From NCBI GenBank assembly GCA_905221605.1, contig CAJNDS010002184.1, positions 470,001-530,000 on the forward strand: 60,000 bases of DNA, read 5' to 3'. The notes beneath the pieces were generated by a model. That model was not told the DNA's origin. It did not search any database and saw only the letters and a list, made by a program, of their open reading frames with translations. The position numbers and the translations under genes are program-made. Origin of the DNA: Symbiodinium natans (lineage: Eukaryota > Sar > Dinophyceae > Suessiales > Symbiodiniaceae). Shown in pieces: positions 53,119-60,000 of this stretch; position 1 is the first letter of the stretch, and each line of letters starts with the position of its first letter.

Positions 53119-56030
53119 TGGAATCGAAGTCAGCCCGGAGTGCATCCCTCCGTATGGCAGTCAAGGCTCTCGCACTTCCGGCGAGTGGACCTGCAGGGAA
53201 GCAAACGTACACATAAAACAAACCTGGGACCCTATTTCCCTACAGTTCTAGGGGTTGTACCTACTAAATCAGGGGGTACTTACAGGAATATGACGAGTGA
53301 TGTACACATACTCATATTCTACTCCCCCCCCCCCCGCCCTTCCCACCCCTTCATGCAGTGCTTGCTTTGTGTGGCCTTCGCGGCATTTGCACATAAACAA
53401 AGCTCAGCGCATCCAAAACCATGAGTGTCTGGCTGGCAATCTCGCAGCAAACCCATGGTCTGTGAAAGCTCGAAACATTCGTACCGTACCATCGCAACAG
53501 TATATGCCATGGGGCCGGAAACAGACATCACAAAGAAAGATGAGGACCATGATAGACGTAGTGGAACTGCTTAAGGAACATACAAGAAGAAAGACAAGGA
53601 AGGTGTTGATAATGAGCTTGCTATTCATCATGTCAGCTACAATATGTCGAACGCCAAATCACGCATCCCGACAACATGTATGAACCAAAGCAGTCAAATG
53701 TACTCGCTCATCTGAACCCACCCTGCATAGAGACAACGATACAAGCCTGAACCCCAACACATACAGCTTCCTCAACCCTAAACCCCACACCCTAAACCCT
53801 AAACCCTAAACCCCAAACCCCAAACCCCAAACCCTAAACCTTTATATTTGTTCAGAAGATCGGCCTGCTGCTCAAACATCGCATAGGTGATCACGCCATC
53901 CTGCAAGGAGGGAACCCATGGTTGTGCATCCTGCAATCCTTGTGGTGTAGGGTTTAGGGTTAGGGTTTGGGGTTTTTGGGGTATACAGGTTTGGGGTATA
54001 CAGCGCCGTTCCTTGGCGACGACAAGAGCCCTGAATCTTGCATACATGACCCTTAGAAAGGTCTACGAATCCCAAACCCTAGACCCTAGACCCCAAACCC
54101 TGAACCCTGAACCTTAAAGCAGCCTGTTGAGATTCTAGGCTGGGCTTCATGCTTTCAGAGGGTTCTCGAGTTTGTGGGGTTCCTTTCCATACCGCCGAAA
54201 ACCCTGAGCCCTAAGACCCGAAAGGCTGCCAGGGTTTAGGGTTTCGGGTTTAGGGTTTGGGGTTTAGAGCGTCGGGTTCTGGGGTTCCGGTACGAGGGGT
54301 GGTGGCGGCTGCCGGGCTGCATGTTCAACTACTGAAAAGCGGGCTTCAACCCTATACCCTAAGCCCCGTTGACCGACATTTGAGCAGGGTTGGTGGCTGG
54401 GGGTTTAAGGTGTACGGGTTTGCGTGAATCTAATTTTGTATGGTAAAGCAGAGTATGATTACAAACTTGATTCGACACAATTGCTGCGCTTTTCGTGTCA
54501 GATAAGCCCAATAGATTTTGAGGAAGAATAAAGACTTTAGTTTGGTAGCGTAATGAAAACACAATATCACTACACTGCTGCACCTGACAACAGAATATCA
54601 AAGATAACAGACGAAGACCAATTTAGCCTACAATGGCCTATGGCCGGGGCAACTTTGAGAACAGGCGGTCGTGTACCGTCTGTTGCTGGTGAGATCGGAA
54701 AAACCAATGATAAATACTATGGATCATAATAGTATTGTGACAGATATTTATGCAAATGTCGGACCCTAAGCCCTAAAACCCTAAACCCCTAAACCCCTAT
54801 ATAAACCCCTAAACCCTAAACCCCTAAACCCTAAACCCCAAACCCCTAAACCCTAAACCCTAAACCCTAAACCCGAAACCCTAAACCCTAAACCCTAAAC
54901 CCTAAACCCCAAACCCCAAACCCTTGATCAACACTGAGGCCAGAAAATCACGTGGAAGCCTCTTCGCCAGCCAGGGAGATGAACAGCTCACGGATCTTTG
55001 TGAGGTGAGCCTCACAGCCGATTAGCAAGGGTTTAGGGTTTAGGGTTTAGGGTTTAGGGTAACCCTCCTGGGATCCAAGATTAGCCCTAGCATCACCCTG
55101 CCATGCCAGGGTTACGATTTCGGGCTTGCTTTAGGGCTTTCACGACCCTTAGGGTTTAGGGTTTAGGGTTTAGGGTTTAGGGTTTAGGGTTTAGGGTTTA
55201 GGGTTTAGGGTTTAGGGTACCCCCGGGCTGTCTACTTCTTGGGGTAGTTTCAAGGTCCCTTGTTAGGGGCCTTAGGGGCCCTTAAAAGGGGACCCCTTGA
55301 AAGAAGGGACCCTTGGACCACGAGGTTGCCCAGTAACCTAGTAACTAGGACATAAAAAGGGATTTAGGGTTTAGGGTTTAGGGTGCTTAAAGGGGTTCAG
55401 AAGGGAACCTAAAAGCCTACAAAAGGGAAAGGGACTACTGGGCAGTCTATATAAGAGGGAACACTGTAGCATAGGGTCTCGGATCTCAAGTTGAGGATTC
55501 CCCGCATCGGTACGCAAGGAAGATGCTGCAACAGAGGCTCCCAAACTGGTCCGAAGGCCTAGACGGTAAACCCTAAACGCTAAACCCGAAGCCCTGAGCC
55601 CTAAACCCTAGCGCGCCTGATTTTTTGTTTTACATGCTCCCCACGTTGACGCGGGTACTGCGGTTTTATGGAGTCTGGGGCAGTTTCCAAGAATGCGGAA
55701 CACATAATATGACAGAATCCACCCTGAAAGTCTAGCTTTCGACAGCCCGCATCTAGCTAGGTAGCTTGCTGAGGTGCTCCGTATTCTGCCATGCGCCAAG
55801 AGGCGCCACGAGATCTCAACTACCATTCTTGCCAAAGTGCCGGACACCAGACCACAACCCTAAACCCTAAACCCTAAACCCTAACCCCTAAGCCCCTAAA
55901 CCCCTAAACCCTAAACCCTAAAACCCTAAAACCCTGAAGGCTGGGGGGCGCCTCCTTGTTGGCGAGGATGTTCTGTACTGCCAGGGCGTGGTCTGTCTGC
56001 GCACTCTCGATCGCGCTTTGACCTCACACT

Positions 56031-56190
56031 AAGTTGCTGAGTTCATAATAATAAGTCCCCCAAGAGTGTACGCTTTCAGTCCTATGGACTATAGCGGCTT
56101 TATGTATCCCAAAAGGTGTAAAGTGCACTCATTCACTTTCAGTCCTAGAGAAGGTTATGTATCCCAATAGGTGTAAAGTGTACTCATTCA
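56031..56190. mobile_element. Dispersed family B, copy 2 (internally duplicated)
   Basis: Begins GTTGCTGAGTTCATAATAAT, like copy 3. The part CTTTCAGTCCTA...TATCCCAA.AGGTGTAAAGTG with a following ACTCATTCA occurs twice in a row. Confidence 0.65.
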
Positions 56191-56400
56191 CCCTAAACCG
56201 TAAACCCTAAACCCTAAACCCTAAACCCTAAATCCTAAACCCTAAACTCTTAAACTCTAAACACCGTACTCATTCAGCTACTAGGCACCGGGGTGTTCAG
56301 GCTTAGGAGATGCAGGGGTGGGAGGGTTTTGGTTGAGGTGTTTAGGGGTGTTGGCCGAGGGTTAAACCCTAAACCCAAATAGACCCTAGACCCTAGACCC

Positions 56401-57726
56401 TACCTGCCAAACCCTTTGCTGCAGAATAAGAGTTCTTCTGGAGAAAAATGTTTATGAGATGAAAAAGTCGTTTTCGGCCACTCAGAGCGGAAATGTGCGG
56501 AACGCTTGAAATACCTGCCATCGCAAGGTTTTGTGAGAGCGTTTTTCTGTGGTTTCCGAAGTGTGTTGCGAGCCATTCTTTCAGGTTCGGCTTGATTGGA
56601 ATGTTGCGCGAGCGCCGGCCTCCCTAGTCAATGCTGCTTGTTTATCGATTGAGTAGGTTGTCAGTGAGGAAGGAGTGATGAGTCTGGACCAGGCGTTAAC
56701 AGAGTCTTAAAGGATTAGCTAAGGTGTCATGAGACCGATTACGGAGTATGGGAGTGCTCTTAATAGTATTTTTCATAGAGTTGTAAGGAGCGCACGAGTT
56801 CTATTAAGATTAGTCACAAGCAAGAACGATTGGTTTTTTTACAGTTCCTTTAATGGGTTTCTCGTGATCTCTCGACTCTCGAGAACCCGATTTTAAAACC
56901 ATGAAAAACACCTAAATTCTCCAATCTCTTTGTCGACACGCATCCAGAACTGGACCTTGGACGTGCAGCCACTGCAGTGCTGTGACCCGTGTCTGGAAAC
57001 GGCCGGAAATAGAGCCAATGTTGATTAAAACCTGCGCGCTTCAAAGAGCGGAAATCGGCGTCAATAGAGCGGAAATCCGCGTCAAAAGAGCGGAAATCCC
57101 CGGAATCCCCCACAAACCAATATCCCGAAAGAGCGGAACTTGACCACCCCACCCCCTGCTCCTCTTCTCTGGCCCAAAATCATATCCCAGCAGCCGTCCG
57201 AAAACATCCTAAACCCATTCAACTCCCTTGAGCTTTGTTTCTATGGTTCAGAGAGCATGCGGTTTATAGGGGACTTATTGTTGGTATTGAAAACAGTTTC
57301 ATCCCGGCGCTCCCTCATCTTTGTCATGTACAAGTTGAAGGAAAGATAGCTGCGATTATAAGGAAGTGTGACATATGACATATGTATCCGCTCATGTATC
57401 ATATGCATGGTGTTCGCGGTGGATATCTAGTGTATGGAGGGGTATTGTCAGCCAAAATCTCCAGTCAGGAAGGCCTATAAAGGACTATCTTGAGCCCTAC
57501 ACAAGCCCAAGACAAGCCTTGATCAGTCCTCCGAAGCTGTTTCAATATACTGCATTCGCGCGTTTTTGGGCATGTAACAGCACGGGTTTCGAGCATTTTT
57601 AGCGGAAGGCTGCTTTTCTTAAATCTTCATTTTTTGGGGGAAAGAGCGGAAACAGGCGGAAAGAGCGGAAATGCCAACAAAAAGAGTTCCGAGCAGATTT
57701 TACTGACACCTGGGTTTGGCAGGTAG
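56401..57726. mobile_element. 1,326-bp TIR element inside telomere-like repeats
   Basis: Perfect 14-bp inverted ends, TACCTGCCAAACCC at 56401-56414 and its complement at 57713-57726. Directly outside both ends is GACCCTAGACCC, a possible 12-bp target duplication, although the surroundings are repeats of the same kind. The interior has no telomere-like repeats, unlike all surrounding DNA. The word AGAGCGGAAA recurs about seven times in three clusters: near 56483, 57040-57135 and 57640-57675. The first and last clusters lie some 60-80 bp from each end. No transposase frame (longest about 100 codons), so non-autonomous. Confidence 0.75.
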
Positions 57727-58589
57727 ACCCTAGACCCTAAACCCTAAACCCTAAACCCTAAGCCCTAAACCCTAAACCCTAAACCCTAAACACTAAACCC
57801 TAAACCCTACCCTCCGCAAGGAATGAAGTAGGGAACCCGAGCACGCAACAGCGACAAAACGGAAACCATTCGGGTTTTGAAGCATGTAAGATACCCTAAA
57901 TGTCCCCTAGCAAGGCACGCTAACAGGCCCTTTAAGAAAAAATGTTGGGACGATCCCCAATTTGACCCTAAGCAAATCCTCGACATTTCCCAAATCTGAG
58001 AGTTAGGGTTTTAGGGTGAAATTCGGGTTTAAGGGTTGGGTTTAGGGTTTTGGGTTTGGGGTTTTGGGTTTAGGGGTTTACCATGCACATCCTGGCACAT
58101 CAGCTTTAACTCTACAAACTGGCTGGAGGTGGGACTACCGAAAGTTCTTCCTGTTTGGAGTCCCTGTTTTGATACGGGCCCTTATGTTTAGGGTACCCGA
58201 GAAAGACCATGTTCAACACGTACCTTGCCGTATTCACTCCATATGGAATTCTCAAGCTCGCAAGTCCGGGGCCACACAAAGACTCAAACGCAGGCACGAA
58301 GTACAAGGGCCTAACGAGGTCGTAAGGGTTAGTAATAGTATTCCCTTATGGTCCCTGTATAGTTATACTCGAAACAACCCCCCAAAGCCCAATTCGAGCC
58401 ATTCAGGCCCCTTTTTTGAGGCCACCTACTTACCAACCTGGAGCATGAAAATCCTGAGGACCAGTGTGCAAGCCAGAAGCAGAAAACGCCGGTGACGACC
58501 TGGAAGTTCAATCTCTTCACATTACCCCGTTGAAACCCCCCCAAAAGCCCCAAAAACCCTTCCAAGCCTATAGACCCTATGAACCCTTA

Positions 58590-58686
58590 GTTGCTGAGTT
58601 CATAAGCCCCCAAAAAGTGTGTACACTTTCAGTTCTATGGGGAGTTATAGTACCCCAAAAGGTGTAAAGTGTACTCATTCAGCTAC
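58590..58686. mobile_element. Dispersed family B, copy 3
   Basis: About 97 bp starting GTTGCTGAGTTCATAAGCCC and ending GTGTACTCATTCAGCTAC. GTGTACACTTTCAG near the left and AAAGGTGTAAAGTGTAC near the right are inverted relative to each other. Confidence 0.65.
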
Positions 58687-60000
58687 GAAGAACCCTATAG
58701 ACCCTTTGAACCCGATACACCCTAAACCCTGTAAACACCGAAATCTCCTCCCACAGGCAACAGCGCAATGTGGGCTTGCAAAGATTGGTTGAAGCTAGGG
58801 TGCCTCTGTTAGAATCTGTTAGAAAAAATGGGGCTTAGGGCTTAGGGTTTAGGGGTTCAAGGGTTTAGGGATTCAAGGGGGTGTAGGGCATGCGGTTCCA
58901 TTATCGTGTGTGTGCACCATGGTCTAAACACCATCCAGCATGCCTTTGTACTGTCCGCTAGGTTTTTTTTGGGTTTCTTGGTTGGGTTTTTGGCTTATAG
59001 GTTTTAGGGTGCATAGGGTTTATAGGGTTTGGGGAAGGCAGCTCCTAAAGGACGCACGACCGCAACAACTGGGCAACCGTGCAACAGCGACCATCCGGGT
59101 TTAGGGCTTCGGGTTTGGGGTTCAGGGCTGTTGGGCTTTGGGGGGTTCAGGATTAGGGGAAGCCCCGTCATATCTGGAGGTGCCCATCACCTCCCCAATC
59201 ACTGAACCATGAGTTCCAAACCCTCCGAAACCCTAAACCCTAAACCCGAGTAGTGTCGTAAATACCACCCTTCCATCCCTCCCCCACCCCGGGTTTACTT
59301 GGAGGTTCAGGGTACTTCTAACCCAAATTGTCACAGTGACTGTACTCATAGGCCCCCTAAGTCCTCGAAGTAGGTGAGTGATAAGTTGAGTTAGAATTTG
59401 GGTAATCACTACCCATAAATGTCCAAGTAGGTTTTGAAGGTTTAGGGCTCGGGGTGTAGGGGCCCTCTAACACAGGTGAGGGAGCAGGGAGCAAGTTCAG
59501 GCTTAGAGTGCTAGGGTGTAGGCTTTTAGGGCTTAGGAACATCGGGGTTTCGGCTTTCGAGTTCCAAGGGACCTCAAACTCTAAAACCTAGGCCCTAACC
59601 CTAAACCCTAAACCTAGGTCGGAGTTTCGGGGCCTTTGGGGCGTGAGAGCTTTAGGTGGTGTATGGGGTGTCAGGCTTTGGGTGCTTGAGGGGATTTGAG
59701 GTTTAGATATTTCAGGGGTTAGGGCCTTCAAAAGGTTTAGGGGGGGATATGAGGTATGTGCTTCTTGCTAGTATCTCCGAAATGACACCAATTATATGCA
59801 CTCGCCTATATTTGCAAGGCACACTAAATACACTCATCAAAAACAGGAATACAAACCCGGGTTCATATGGTTTCGGGTTAAGCAGTCTACGTGGGTAAGC
59901 CGTGGTGCATTCAAGACTGCCAGATATGTGAAGGCGATGAAGAACAGGAAGAACACTGCCCAAATCCCGTGCACTTCCTGGCGAGTTGTCTGCCCCTATA

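Larger units (their letters stand above)
33890..60000. repeat. Patchwork of short telomere-like tracts in both orientations
   Basis: Throughout this 26 kb, CCCTAAA or TTTAGGG tracts of 1-20 units alternate with 50-400 bp of other DNA and change orientation repeatedly. Longer tracts lie near 35815-35895, 37998-38050, 40663-40715, 41300-41353, 42180-42290, 43480-43540, 47724-47862, 49355-49393, 54780-54927 and 55145-55220. Many tracts are degenerate (CCCTGAA, CCCCAAA, TTTGGGG, TTGAGGG). The intervening DNA contains gene fragments, small inverted-repeat elements and poly-G runs listed separately. Apart from those entries I find no supported gene; open frames up to 143 codons (e.g. 58064-58495) lack recognisable content. 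Confidence 0.92.

Noticed and set aside
58064-58495. 143-codon plus-strand frame
   Set aside because: No recognisable domain, biased by surrounding simple sequence, and it overlaps an open frame on the other strand.

Overview
The window looks like nuclear DNA of a protist with plant-type telomere repeats (TTTAGGG), most probably a dinoflagellate or a close relative. Three things support this. Every gene I can support between 9.9 and 29.5 kb lies on the minus strand. Inferred introns of about 75-84 bp have GC donors and AG|G acceptors, as is known for Symbiodinium-type genomes. Satellites and degenerate telomere-like DNA are very abundant. Species identity is an inference; I see no rRNA, tRNA or organelle gene.

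Layout. (1) 1-9.9 kb is a field of unrelated satellites (191-bp, about 211-bp, about 100-bp and 54-bp units) and AT-rich DNA with no convincing gene. (2) 9.9-17.2 kb holds one very large minus-strand reading unit. It carries a PD-(D/E)XK nuclease, a degenerate SF3-helicase-like domain, a family-A-polymerase-like palm, an OTU-like cysteine protease, a C2H2 finger and a DDE-type transposase. A short GC-AG intron appears to join the transposase to the rest, giving roughly 2,300 residues. (3) 17.5-22.5 kb holds a second gene of about 1,035 codons. It has an F-box-like segment, zinc clusters and five copies of an [RT]D[YF]L[GA]G[SA] peptide. It is split by a 1,836-bp element with TA target duplication and 16-bp terminal inverted repeats. 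Removing element plus one TA restores the frame exactly, so the element is an introner-like intron or a recent gene-breaking insertion. (4) 22.7-26.3 kb holds exons of an intron-rich minus-strand gene or genes with tandemly duplicated exons. (5) 28.9-29.5 kb holds a small basic CCHC protein gene broken at a C15 run.

(6) 29.7-33.6 kb is a series of structured arrays: a 55-bp satellite with invariant period, a shufflon-like array of six palindromes with invertible spacers, a 39-bp palindrome array, and decamer AT arrays that flip orientation at hairpins. (7) 33.7-60 kb is a patchwork of hundreds of short (CCCTAAA)n/(TTTAGGG)n tracts in both orientations. Between them lie poly-G runs, small dispersed inverted-repeat elements, a 1,326-bp TIR element, a cytosine-methyltransferase-like gene fragment and a LINE-like fragment with a 2A-like peptide.

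The two large genes may be the coding part of one mobile element: a replication, protease and transposase polyprotein plus a companion protein with repeated GG-type peptides. The link is inference from adjacency and content.
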